Assembly: GCA_963798435.1 (NCBI GenBank)
Contig: CAWCTF010000004.1
Location: 124,001 to 188,000 of the forward strand
Reading direction: 5' to 3'
Length of the DNA stretch: 64,000 nt
From: JALHST01 sp963798435
GTDB taxonomy: Bacteria; Bacteroidota; Bacteroidia; Flavobacteriales; Flavobacteriaceae
In this document: positions 1 to 9,100 of the stretch, piece after piece
How positions within the stretch are numbered: position 1 is the stretch's first letter
How the letters are laid out: each line of letters opens with the position of its first letter
Made by a program: the position numbers and the translations under genes
Notes under the pieces: model-generated
Seen by the model: the letters and a program-made list of their open reading frames with translations, nothing else
The model's database searches: none
Told to the model about the DNA's origin: nothing

Positions 1-715
1 GGCAAGGAAGTAAGTGGTGCATTTTAACGAGTATTTGGAAATTTTCGATATACTACACTACTTATAAGTAAGATATCGGCTACAAAAGGCGTTCTTTAGT
101 GTATGCGCCCATATCTCTACGTACTGATTGTATATATTCTATTATTATTGATTTCAAAAACATGGTACTTTTTCTATAAGAGAAAGAAAAACCTTGAAAG
201 GAGGCCCGTGGCAGCGTCTTGGTATTCTATTCGCTTTTTCTCTTCTGAAAGATTTCAATCTTGGCGAAGTTTTACCCAATCATCTTGGGGAATCGCAGCG
301 GATTATTTGCCAATACTTCGAAGGTTCTAATTTTTCGATTCACTAAATCCATCCTTATTCAACACAGGAATTATTTTTGATTATTTATTTGGATTTATTT
401 TTAAAAGAATGTAAAATTAACGTAATCTTTTTATGACTTTAGTACGTATATAAAGTATTCACCCTCTTTTTGAACATGGACAATTACATTATAATTCTAC
501 TTATTTATATCGCGGCTATGCTTTTTTCAGGCGCGCTAAGGCCATATTTTCGCAAATAGGCTGTTATTTTGTCCTTCAAATCCCTTTTCAACCAACTTAA
601 ACTGGCAGTTGTTACGCGCTTTTGCAAAGTGTCAAGTCATCGTCGAAGTTTTCAAGCGAGCGCTGCATTTGTGTCATCGATCCCATTCTATTAATTTCAG
701 GAACGTTAGTTCTTC
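1..715. other. left-edge region without a convincing gene
   Basis: This stretch is AT-rich and has no long reading frame on either strand. A 75-codon plus-strand frame at 103-330 begins with a hydrophobic stretch, then basic KRKK, but its second half is low-complexity Arg/Ser-rich and resembles nothing I know. A 27-codon frame at 476-559 is listed separately. A 24-codon minus-strand frame at 612-686 is too short to support. The left part may hold the end of a transcript that begins outside the window. Confidence 0.5.
476..559 (+). CDS. possible 27-aa single-span membrane peptide
   Basis: ATG-to-TAG frame of 27 residues. It starts MDNYIIILLIYIAAMLF, one hydrophobic helix of about 16 residues, and ends with a short basic tail (ALRPYFRK). 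This layout resembles the tiny accessory subunits of membrane complexes, but I do not recognise a family and there is no partner gene beside it. Only the hydrophobic-then-basic pattern supports coding, so chance is a real alternative. Confidence 0.22.
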   Translation: MDNYIIILLIYIAAMLFSGALRPYFRK

Positions 716-750
716 CTGAAAAAAACAAACCCCGGCCATAGCCCAGGGTT
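716..750 (-). terminator. intrinsic terminator of nrdBA
   Basis: Read on the minus strand, an 8-bp stem (AACCCTGG pairing with CCGGGGTT, one G-T wobble; bases 728-750) with a 7-nt loop is followed by TG and a run of seven T. It lies 26 bp after the nrdA stop codon, where the transcript should end. Confidence 0.8.
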
Positions 751-775
751 CGTTGGTAATAAACACTACTTAAAC

Positions 776-3259
776 TTAAGACCCACACATCAAACAGTCA
801 TCGTCTGCCTGACCTTCCTTGGCCCTTTCGATCATGGCCTTCATTTCGGCTGGCGTCATGGGTTGAACGTCGATTTCTCGATTCTCGGGAGTTGGCCTTA
901 CTTCCATGGTTTTCGCCAATACCGGATCCGGTAAGGTTGCCGCAGCCATTTCGGCCTCAGCCGCCACGCTAATGGGGACCTCTTTTTTCTTGGTATTGTC
1001 AAGAGTAAACTTAATGGCATCTACGGCAGCCTTGGTGCGCAAATAATACATTCCCGTTTTAAGACCGCTCTTCCATGCATAAAAGTGCATCGATGTCAAC
1101 TTGGCATAGTTCGCGTTTTCCATGAACAGGTTCAATGATTGGCTCTGATCAATAAAATAACCTCGCTGTCTGCTCATATCGATGATGTCTTTCATACTTA
1201 GTTCCCAGACCGTTTTATAGAGCTCCCTGATATCCTGTGGAATGGTTTCTATATGCTGTATCGAGCCATTCGCACGCATCAATTCCTGCTTCATATTTTC
1301 ATTCCAGAGTCCTAGGTTAACCAAATCCTCCAACAAATGCTTGTTCACCACTATAAATTCGCCCGAAAGCACCCTACGGGTGTATATATTAGAGGTATAT
1401 GGCTCAAAACATTCATTGTTACCCAAAATCTGTGAAGTAGAAGCCGTAGGCATGGGCGCTACTAAAAGGGAGTTTCTAACTCCGTTTTTCATAACATCCT
1501 TACGTAATTTATCCCAATCCCATCGACCTGAGAGTTCCTCATCGTTGATTCCCCAAAGATTGTGTTGAAATTCCCCATTTGAAATAGGGGATCCCTTGTA
1601 GGTCGAATACGGCCCTTCTTCTTTGGCGGCTTCCATAGAGGCCGTGACAGCAGCGTAATACAAGGTCTCAAAGATCTCCTGATTCAGCTTTTTAGCTTCA
1701 TCGCTCGTAAAAGGTAATCGCAACAAGATAAAAGCATCGGCCAGCCCTTGTACTCCAAGACCTATGGGCCTATGTCTCATATTTGAGTTTTCGGCTTCTT
1801 TGACGGGATAATAATTTCTATCGATTACACGATTTAAATTCTTGGTGACCCGTTTGGTCACCTTAAAGAGTTCCTTATGGTCAAATTCGCCATTTTTAAT
1901 GAACATGGGCAAGGCAATTGAGGCCAAATTGCATACCGCTACTTCATCTGAAGAAGTATACTCCATTATCTCGGTACACAGGTTCGAAGATCGAATAGTC
2001 CCTAGGTTCTTTTGATTGCTCTTTCGATTGGCGGCGTCTTTGTATAACATATACGGGGTTCCAGTCTCGATTTGCGATTCCAAGATCTTTTCCCAAAGTT
2101 CTCTTGCCTTCACGGTCTTTCTCCCTTTTTCCTTGGCCTCATACCCAAGGTACAGTTCCTCGAATGCCTCCCCGTGATTGGTGAAGAGTCCAGGGCATTC
2201 ATTGGGACACATCAGGGTCCATTCCTCATTGGCCTCTACCCGTTTCATAAATAGGTCTGGGATCCACATTGCATAGAACAAATCCCGAGCCCTCATTTCT
2301 TCTTTCCCGTGATTTTTTTTCAGCTCTAGGAATTCATAAATATCTGCATGCCAAGGTTCTATATAAATGGCAAAGCTTCCTTTTCTTTTCCCGCCCCCTT
2401 GGTCTACATAGCGGGCGGTATCATTGAAAACCTGCAGCATGGGGACGATGCCGTTGGAAGTGCCATTGGTGCCCGCGATATAAGATCCAGTCGCCCTGAT
2501 ATTATGAATAGAGAGACCGATACCGCCAGCAGATTGTGAAATTTTCGCAGTCTGCTTGAGCGTGTCATAGATGCCATCTATACTGTCATCTTTCATTGCC
2601 AAAAGAAAGCAGGAAGACATCTGTGGCTTGGGGGTACCTGAATTAAAAAGTGTAGGTGTTGCATGGGTGAAATATTTTTTTGACATCAGCTCATAGGTCT
2701 CAATGGCCGAATCAATGTCATTCAAATGTATCCCGACGGCCACACGCATCAACATATGCTGGGGCCGTTCGACGATATTTCCGTTTAGTTTTAGCAAATA
2801 AGAGCGTTCCAATGTTTTAAAACCGAAATAATCGTAGCCAAAATCACGGTTGTAAATGATGGTCGAATCAAGGGTTTCGGCATTCTCTGCGATCACCTTG
2901 TAAACCTCATCAGATAACAATGGGGCCTTCTTATTCGTTCTGGGGTTAACATACTCATAAAGATCCTTCATCGTCTCGGAAAAGGACTTCTTTGTATTCT
3001 TATGTAAATTCGATACCGAGATGCGTGCAGCTAATTTTGCATAATCAGGATGTGCGGTAGTCATTGTGGCGGCTATCTCAGCGGCCAAATTATCGAGTTC
3101 CGAGGTGGTAACCCCATCATACAAGCCCTCGATTACGCGCATGGTCACCTTTAATGGATCAACAAGTCCATTAAGTCCGTAACACAATTTACGAACCCTG
3201 GCAGTAATTTTGTCGAACATTATGAGTTCTTTTCTACCATCTCTTTTTATTACATACAT
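776..3259 (-). CDS. nrdA: ribonucleoside-diphosphate reductase, alpha (large) subunit
   Basis: Large catalytic subunit of class I ribonucleotide reductase, which reduces ribonucleoside diphosphates to deoxyribonucleotides in the cytosol. The 827 residues start with an ATP-cone (about 1-90), the allosteric dATP/ATP switch. Active-site residues follow the family pattern: Cys217 in SSCFLL, the NLCTE motif (Asn426, Cys428 as thiyl-radical site, Glu430) and Cys443 in VAVCNLAS. The radical-transfer Tyr pair sits in GMYYLRTKA, and the C-terminal CLMCGS carries the CxxC pair re-reduced by thioredoxin/glutaredoxin. It lies 115 bp downstream of nrdB on the same strand and ends at a strong terminator, so nrdB-nrdA is probably one operon. 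Length and motifs are complete. Confidence 0.97.
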   Translation of the reverse strand: MYVIKRDGRKELIMFDKITARVRKLCYGLNGLVDPLKVTMRVIEGLYDGVTTSELDNLAAEIAATMTTAHPDYAKLAARISVSNLHKNTKKSFSETMKDLYEYVNPRTNKKAPLLSDEVYKVIAENAETLDSTIIYNRDFGYDYFGFKTLERSYLLKLNGNIVERPQHMLMRVAVGIHLNDIDSAIETYELMSKKYFTHATPTLFNSGTPKPQMSSCFLLAMKDDSIDGIYDTLKQTAKISQSAGGIGLSIHNIRATGSYIAGTNGTSNGIVPMLQVFNDTARYVDQGGGKRKGSFAIYIEPWHADIYEFLELKKNHGKEEMRARDLFYAMWIPDLFMKRVEANEEWTLMCPNECPGLFTNHGEAFEELYLGYEAKEKGRKTVKARELWEKILESQIETGTPYMLYKDAANRKSNQKNLGTIRSSNLCTEIMEYTSSDEVAVCNLASIALPMFIKNGEFDHKELFKVTKRVTKNLNRVIDRNYYPVKEAENSNMRHRPIGLGVQGLADAFILLRLPFTSDEAKKLNQEIFETLYYAAVTASMEAAKEEGPYSTYKGSPISNGEFQHNLWGINDEELSGRWDWDKLRKDVMKNGVRNSLLVAPMPTASTSQILGNNECFEPYTSNIYTRRVLSGEFIVVNKHLLEDLVNLGLWNENMKQELMRANGSIQHIETIPQDIRELYKTVWELSMKDIIDMSRQRGYFIDQSQSLNLFMENANYAKLTSMHFYAWKSGLKTGMYYLRTKAAVDAIKFTLDNTKKKEVPISVAAEAEMAAATLPDPVLAKTMEVRPTPENREIDVQPMTPAEMKAMIERAKEGQADDDCLMCGS

Positions 3260-3374
3260 ATTGCTACAATTAATTTAGTGAAACCATGGTTGGTGCCAGA
3301 GCACGTTCGCGGACCTGGCGTTATTCATTTTAGGCAATGATCCCTTGGCAAATAAGGGGTATTCGGGATTTTAT

Positions 3375-4361
3375 CTAGAAATCGGCGTCAAAACTGATTT
3401 TTTGCGCGTCTTCGTCCTTTTCCTTGTTGAGTACGCCTGCTTTTTGATATTCGGATACACGTTTCTCAAAGAAATTAGTTTTCCCCTGAAGGGAAATCAT
3501 ATCCATAAAATCGAAAGGATTCGTCGCATTATACACCCGGTCGCATTCAAGTTCGACTAACAAACGGTCGGTAACGAATTCTAGGTATTGTGTCATCAGT
3601 TTAGAATTCATTCCGATTAGACTCGCCGGCAACGATTCGGTAATGAACTCCCGTTCAATATCCAAGGCATTGGTCAAAATTTCAGTAATTCGTGCTTTGG
3701 GCACTTTATTGATAAGATGTTTATTATGAAGATGTACGGCATAGTCACAATGCATGCCCTCATCCCTTGAAATCAGTTCGTTCGAGAAGGTAAGCCCTGG
3801 CATCAGGCCTCTTTTCTTAAGCCAAAATATAGAGCAGAAAGCACCTGAAAAGAAAATACCCTCAACGGCGGCAAAGGCGATCAATCGCTCGGCAAAACTT
3901 GGTGATTCGATCCAGTTTAAGGCCCAATCAGCCTTTTTCTTGATGGCAGGAAAGTTCTCTAAGGCCTTAAATAGAATTCCTTTTTCCTTCTCATCCTTGA
4001 CATACGTGTCTATCAGTAATGAATACGTTTCCGAGTGGATGTTCTCCATCATAATCTGAAAACCGTAGAAAAATTTTGCTTCGGCATATTGCACTTCACT
4101 TACAAAATTCTCGGCCAAATTTTCGTTCACAATACCGTCGGAAGCAGCAAAAAATGCCAATATGTGCTTGATGAAATAACGCTCGTCATCATTTAGTTTG
4201 TTATTCCAATCATTGAGGTCTTCATGTAAATCGATTTCCTCCGCTGTCCAAAAACATGCCTCGCACTTTTTGTACCATTCCCAAAGATCATGATGCTTGA
4301 TGGGAAAAATCACAAAGCGGTCATCGTTTGCTTCCAGGATAGGCTCTAAGGCTGCGGACAT
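3375..4361 (-). CDS. nrdB: ribonucleoside-diphosphate reductase, beta (radical) subunit
   Basis: Ferritin-like small subunit that houses the diiron-tyrosyl radical passed to NrdA. Iron ligands are visible as Asp44 (in EEIDLHEDL), Glu106 and His109 (ENIH), a Glu in VEGIFFSG and the Glu/His of DEGMH. The radical tyrosine is Tyr113 (HSETY), so this is the tyrosyl-radical form and not the Phe-substituted class Ic. The motifs FFAASDGIVNENL and FYGFQIMMENIH are those of the eukaryote-like R2 branch, which is common in Bacteroidota. It is the first gene of the nrdBA pair. The 328-residue length is normal. Confidence 0.96.
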   Translation of the reverse strand: MSAALEPILEANDDRFVIFPIKHHDLWEWYKKCEACFWTAEEIDLHEDLNDWNNKLNDDERYFIKHILAFFAASDGIVNENLAENFVSEVQYAEAKFFYGFQIMMENIHSETYSLLIDTYVKDEKEKGILFKALENFPAIKKKADWALNWIESPSFAERLIAFAAVEGIFFSGAFCSIFWLKKRGLMPGLTFSNELISRDEGMHCDYAVHLHNKHLINKVPKARITEILTNALDIEREFITESLPASLIGMNSKLMTQYLEFVTDRLLVELECDRVYNATNPFDFMDMISLQGKTNFFEKRVSEYQKAGVLNKEKDEDAQKISFDADF

Positions 4362-4799
4362 AGTGTACTTGAATTTAAAATATTAGTGTTTTAAGATAAT
4401 TGCGAATAATTACCTGCTCGTTGGGATGAACAAAGATGGAAAAATGAATGGGATCATAAAAGCCCGATAGGGCAATAAGAATACAAAGTTTTTAACATAC
4501 CATGTTGAAATGTACGCTGGCTCGTGATGTTTATTGCCTTTATGAAATACTTGCAATCTGTATAAGAATTTCGAGAAAAAAAATAAACCAACAAGTATTT
4601 AAAAACATACTTTTTGGTTTATAAAATATTGATGTTAAAATATTGGGCAACCTATAAATTAAACGTCCCTATCCTATAACATTTACCTGCCTTTCTTTAA
4701 CCTGATTCTGTCAAAACCGGCTGCAAATAGTTGTCATCAAAATAAGAATGCTCTTTAATATTCGAATACTGTCGATTAGGGCAACGATAACTTCACTGT
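4362..4799. other. nrdB upstream region, no gene seen
   Basis: About 440 bp with no credible reading frame. It should contain the nrdBA promoter on the minus strand. A small perfect hairpin (GCCC-GATA-GGGC, 4462-4473) is followed on the minus strand by TTTTAT, which could be a weak attenuator or the terminator of something upstream. I could not identify an NrdR box by eye. Confidence 0.5.
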
Positions 4800-5142
4800 T
4801 TAAGAATCACAATTTGTTTCGTCGATGACTATTTGGGCATTTTGCATTGCTTTATTGAATTCCACTTGATTGGCTGGGAGAATACAGTTTCTTATTCCTT
4901 CAAGAGCCTCAAAATAAGGAACAGCAGCATTATTATGCGAATTTCACGTTGATGTATTTGTTACGTTACTATAAACTGTAACCGCATTGGCCAAATCGTT
5001 TGCTAGGTAATTACTTAATCAACTTCCACTGTTATCTAATAAATTATCCGACTTAAAAGAGATTTAGACCAAGGGTTTTTTAATTCGATTTATGCGCTTT
5101 TCTATGCCTAGAATAGCACTCCATATTCAATTCAATGTCCAT
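4800..5142 (-). pseudogene. decayed small gene with in-frame stops
   Basis: One minus-strand frame reads as protein-like for about 110 codons but is interrupted by TGA at 4944-4946 and 5019-5021 and TAA at 5064-5066, before its natural TAA at 4800-4802. Between stops it reads SNYLANDLANAVTVYSNV and then AAVPYFEALEGIRNC, followed by AMQNAQIVIDETNCDS. Replacing each TGA with TGG (Trp) would restore a continuous frame there. An ATG at 5142 in the neighbouring frame may be the old start with a frameshift. I do not recognise the family. It follows the 42-aa gene at 5168-5296 and may once have been the last gene of that unit. Confidence 0.4.
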
Positions 5143-5167
5143 GGTCTGTTTGAATTATTTATTTGTT

Positions 5168-5296
5168 CTATCGTTGAAAGTAAACCGAAACCAAGGCTGT
5201 CATAATCATAAACAAGGCTATAAATATGATAGCCAGAAAAACCAACGATGTGCCGTCAACTTTCCGTGTTATCTCCTTTTCTAATTTTGAATTCAT
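5168..5296 (-). CDS. 42-aa single-span membrane peptide
   Basis: ATG-to-TAG frame of 42 residues. A charged N-terminus (MNSKLEKEITRKVDGTS) is followed by one clear transmembrane helix (LVFLAIIFIALFMIMTALVSVY) and a QR end, suggesting the charged part stays in the cytoplasm. It starts 25 bp after the stop of the secreted 143-aa gene, with an A-rich sequence before the ATG, so it is probably co-transcribed as the third gene of a unit starting with the lipoprotein at 6044. No known family is recognised. Such peptides often bind or stabilise a larger membrane protein, but the partner here is unknown. Confidence 0.55.
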   Translation of the reverse strand: MNSKLEKEITRKVDGTSLVFLAIIFIALFMIMTALVSVYFQR

Positions 5297-5321
5297 CTTT
5301 TATTGCTTAAATCAATTTGAG

Positions 5322-5753
5322 TTAGGTTTTAATTATCAATTCTCCATGCTTAGCCGTTACTATTTTCGCTTTGATCTTCCCTATATCAAATCGCATCCCG
5401 GGAAGAAGGTCTTTACTAGCCAAATAATGTTCTCCTGGATAAAACAATTTCTCGGTATTCATAATAATAATCGCGTTCTTCACCGGTACAATTGCGTCGT
5501 GACCTATTTCATAGCTGCCATTAAATTGACCGATATAGAATTCGCTTAATGGGTATAACGCTGAGCGTTGCGACTCATTCAACTTTTCAAAATCGGTGTA
5601 CAATAACAAATGCTTGACAACATCAGATTTGAGATCCATGACGAGCACCACTTTAGACTTTTTCGTACTAAATGCCTGCGCATGGCATATCCCGATTGTC
5701 ACAAGGAGCACGCATAAAATAGCGTAATTTTTGGGGGACAAGGGCCTATTCAT
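5322..5753 (-). CDS. secreted protein of unknown function, 143 aa
   Basis: A Sec signal peptide (hydrophobic AILCVLLVTIGIC, then HAQA, residues 10-27) precedes a mature part of about 115 residues with alternating hydrophobic residues typical of beta structure (VVLVMDLKSDVV, IIIMNTEKLFYPGEHYL, IKAKIVTAKHGELIIK). There is no lipobox, transmembrane segment or C-terminal sorting domain, so a periplasmic or extracellular location is likely. It sits 63 bp downstream of the 75-aa lipoprotein and 25 bp upstream of the 42-aa membrane peptide. The family is not recognised. Since the mature part ends as a compact domain, I take it as full length. Confidence 0.72.
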   Translation of the reverse strand: MNRPLSPKNYAILCVLLVTIGICHAQAFSTKKSKVVLVMDLKSDVVKHLLLYTDFEKLNESQRSALYPLSEFYIGQFNGSYEIGHDAIVPVKNAIIIMNTEKLFYPGEHYLASKDLLPGMRFDIGKIKAKIVTAKHGELIIKT

Positions 5754-5816
5754 CGATTTCGATAGATGCTAGAATCATTTCTTAAAATAAGAAGGTTTCA
5801 TGTAAACATCACAAGA

Positions 5817-6044
5817 TTATTTCAAGTCTGGTCCTTTTGTTACTGTAAGCGTAGAATCAGTTTCTACAATGGCTTCATTAACTATTATTTCACTGCAATC
5901 AATAATTTCATTATTCTCATTTTTGCAAACTTCTTCACAATTGCCCGTCTGAAGACAGTCAAGAGCCTCCACAGCCGCACAGGAAAAAATCGTTAATGAT
6001 ATTGCCACTATTCCTATGACAGTCAAAAAGTGTTTTGTTTTCAT
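5817..6044 (-). CDS. small lipoprotein, 75 aa
   Basis: Lipoprotein signal peptide with a lipobox ending IFSC (Cys22 as lipid anchor), then a short mature part of about 54 residues. This contains three further cysteines close together (LDCLQTGNCEEVCKNEN) plus one in IIDCSEI, which suggests a small disulfide-stabilised fold. It is the first gene after the HTCS on the same strand, with its own likely promoter (6082-6089) and operator-like repeats upstream, and leads a three-gene unit of small envelope proteins. The family is not recognised. Confidence 0.7.
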   Translation of the reverse strand: MKTKHFLTVIGIVAISLTIFSCAAVEALDCLQTGNCEEVCKNENNEIIDCSEIIVNEAIVETDSTLTVTKGPDLK

Positions 6045-6081
6045 ACCTTATGATTTTTTAGATAGTTATTCTCTTTAAAAC

Positions 6082-6147
6082 CAAATGTAGGTAGCGCGAA
6101 CGTTTACGGTTACTTCATATGTAACAAAGTGTGCAAGAAATGTAACA
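6082..6147 (-). promoter_or_regulatory. promoter with 21-bp-spaced direct repeats upstream of the lipoprotein
   Basis: On the minus strand a perfect -7 element, TACATTTG, lies at 6082-6089. Upstream of it two identical octamers, TGTTACAT in minus-strand reading, occupy 6119-6126 and 6140-6147, exactly 21 bp (two helical turns) apart. The nearer copy also pairs as an inverted repeat with GTTAC at 6109-6113. AraC-family regulators typically bind half-sites in tandem with about 21-bp spacing next to the -35 region. The HTCS gene ending 18 bp away has an AraC domain and is the obvious candidate; this link is inference. Confidence 0.5.
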
Positions 6148-6164
6148 TTGATAGTAAACAACTT

Positions 6165-9100
6165 TCAATCAGTCGTTTGAATAAATTCTGAAGGTGTTGT
6201 TTTATACACTTCCTTAAAGCATTTTATAAAGTAGGAAGGCGTGTTGAAGCCAACGGCATAGGCCACTTCACTAATGGAAGCATCTGATGTACTTAATATA
6301 TGGACCGCTTGCTTTAAACGTTGGGAACGTATAAAGGCCGTTGTACTCAGCCCCGTAAATGCCAATAATTTTCGATGCAGCTGCATGCGACTCATCCCCA
6401 TTTTTTTGCATAGGAAGACCACATTGCAACTCGGATCTGATAAATACTCATCGAGCGTTTTTTGCAATTTGTTCAGGAATACCGCATCAGTTGGGGTTAT
6501 AGCAATATCTTTTGCCGTTAGGACCAGTTCCTGGGAATACCGTGTTCGCAGTGTATTTCTCGTATTGATTAGATTTTGAACCCGTTTCTCTAAAATTTTT
6601 GTTTTAAAAGGCTTTGTTATAAAATCATCGGCCCCAGACCGCAGCCCTTCTAATTCATTTTCCTCACCCATATGGGCCGTTAACAATATTATGGGAATAT
6701 GACTTGTGCGCTCGTCATTTTTCAGAGTGTTGCAAAGTTCAATTCCGTTACAAATGGGCATACGTACATCGGTAATTATAAGGTCAGGAACAAACTTCAA
6801 TGCTTTTTCAATACCCACTTTACCATTTGGCGCTTCATATATCACATACTTATCGGTCAAAATCGATTTTATAAACGCTCGCACCTCGTTGTTATCTTCG
6901 ACGATTAAAAGTATGGGCAGTTCTCCATCATTATGTTGTATCGGATCTTCCTCTAACTTCTTTTCAATAGGGTCCGCAATGCGTTGGCCCTGTGTCTTTT
7001 GGTTTTCAGAAGTAGATAATGTATTTGGAACGCTTTCAAAATAGCCGTCATCAATGGGTACATTAACTTGAAAATGGATCATATGGCCCGCTACCTTTTG
7101 CACTGTAACTTCCCCATGATAGAGTGCTACCAATTCCTTCACCAGGGAAAGGCCTACCCCGGCCCCCTCTGCATACTCATCCTCTTGGTAAAACCGGGTA
7201 AATAATTTATCCAAATCAATGTCTGTTCTTTCTTCAATCGAATTCGTGACGGAAATCCGGGCCGTTTTGTCTTTTTCGACTACTGTAAAGTTACATATGC
7301 CTCCTTCCGGACAATATTTAAAAGCATTCGAGAGTAAATTGGTAACAATCTTTTCCAAGGCATCCTCGTCGTACCAAGCGTCTTCGATAGCTGGTATCTC
7401 GACCTTAAAATCGATTCGTTTGAATTCTGCCTTGTACTCGAACGCATTGGCGAGCATATTCAAGAAGTGTCCCAAATTTCCTTGGGTAAGTTTCAGTTTC
7501 AAATTTCCTTTTTCCAATTTTGACAACTGAAGCAATTGATCCACCAAAGCTAATAGTCGATATGTATTACGTTTAATCATTGAAAAATCGGCAAAGTCTT
7601 TTTCTGAAAGACCTCCATCGGATAATTTTGCCTCCACCGGTCCCGAAATAAGGGTCAAAGGGGTACGGAACTCATGCGAAATATCGGTATATAATTTTGA
7701 CTTAAAATCGTTCAGTCTTTGTAAACGATTGGCCTCTTCTTCGTTTAATTTTAATTCCAACTTCATCCTCCAGCGCCATTTTAGGTAATAATAAGTGCTA
7801 TATATCGAGGTCATAAGCACAATTACATACATACATTTAGCGAAAAAGGTCTGGTACCAAGGCGGAGTTATCGTAAAGTTGAAACGTACAGGGATATTGT
7901 TCCAAACCCCATCATAATTACTTGATTTTACAAGAAATTCATAGTTGCCCGGGGTGAGATACGCATAGCGCGCCAAATTATTATTGCCTGCAAAAACCCA
8001 ATCATCATCGTAATTCGAAAGCTTATATTGGTAAAGATTTTTCTCTGGCAGGGAATATTGAAGGCTCGAAAACGTAAATGATACCGTGTTTTGGTCATGT
8101 TTTAAGCGAATGCCATCGATTAAAGGATACGTTTCATTTGATACTTCAAAACTTGTGATGGTAGTTTTGGGCAAAACAATGTTGTCTTTCAATTCATCGG
8201 GCTTAAACCAATAAAATCCGTCCAAGCCCCCAAAATATAAATTCCCTGCTTTGTCCTTATAATAGGCCCCTGTATTAAATTCAGTGGCAAGCCCATCGTA
8301 GTTATTGTAGTTTATTATGGTCGGGGCATCCTTCAGGGTATTGCCCGGACTGAATTTTGTTATTCCCTTATTCGAGCTTAGCCATAGATTGCCTTGGGTA
8401 TCGGGCAATATTGCATAGATGACATCATTGGCGAGGCCCTCTTTCGCGGTATAGGTATAGAACTGATCTTTATTTACATCCAAGGCGTTTAGCCCGCCCC
8501 CATTGGTGCCAATCCATACAATATCATTGGGTGCCGCATAAATCGATTTAATATTATTGCTCGAAATCGAATTCTTCTCGGGGCTATGTCGATACTGCTT
8601 CAGTTTTTCGTTTTCGAGATCCAATGAAGCAATGCCATCGTCTTCAGAACCAATCCATAAGGTGCCCGTATCATCTTGCACAACAACCCTTATATTATTA
8701 CTGGGCAGGGTATTATCATTTCCAGGGGCATGCACATATTTTTTTAGTTCCCCCTTTTCCTCATCAAACTGAATCAAACCATGTTGCCTCGTACCCAACC
8801 AAAATCGTTTACGGCTGTCCTGAAATATACTCCATATGGTTTTCGCTGATAATGCGATCGTGGTTTTCGATGTAAAATGAGCGAAATTTCCAAGGGAATC
8901 ATAAATACTAAGGCCTTCACCTTGGGTGCCTATCCATAAATTGTTGCCCTCATCTACAAGAAGACTCATTATACGATCTGATGCGATTGTGTTTTCATTG
9001 CCCGGTATGGCATTAAAGGTTCGCCAACTATTGGTTTCAGGTTCATATTGTGTAAGTCCCTTGCCCGAAGTACCTATCCAAATGGCATTCTTTTTATCTA

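Noticed and set aside
103..330. 75-codon plus-strand frame near the left edge
   Set aside because: Only the first 29 residues look like a membrane helix; the rest is Arg/Ser-rich and unlike a protein domain. An apparent AAAGGAGG at about 196-203 is not meaningful in a genome with A-rich ribosome sites.
612..686. 24-codon minus-strand frame beyond the nrdA terminator
   Set aside because: Too short, and without promoter or context, to distinguish from chance.
4462..4473. GCCC-GATA-GGGC hairpin as a riboswitch upstream of nrdB
   Set aside because: A four-pair stem alone is too small, and no adjacent conserved structure was seen.
4944..5021. TGA read as tryptophan (recoded protein)
   Set aside because: Every other gene in the window uses TGA as a normal stop (for example hemA and the acyltransferase), and a TAA also interrupts the frame, so decay is the simpler explanation.
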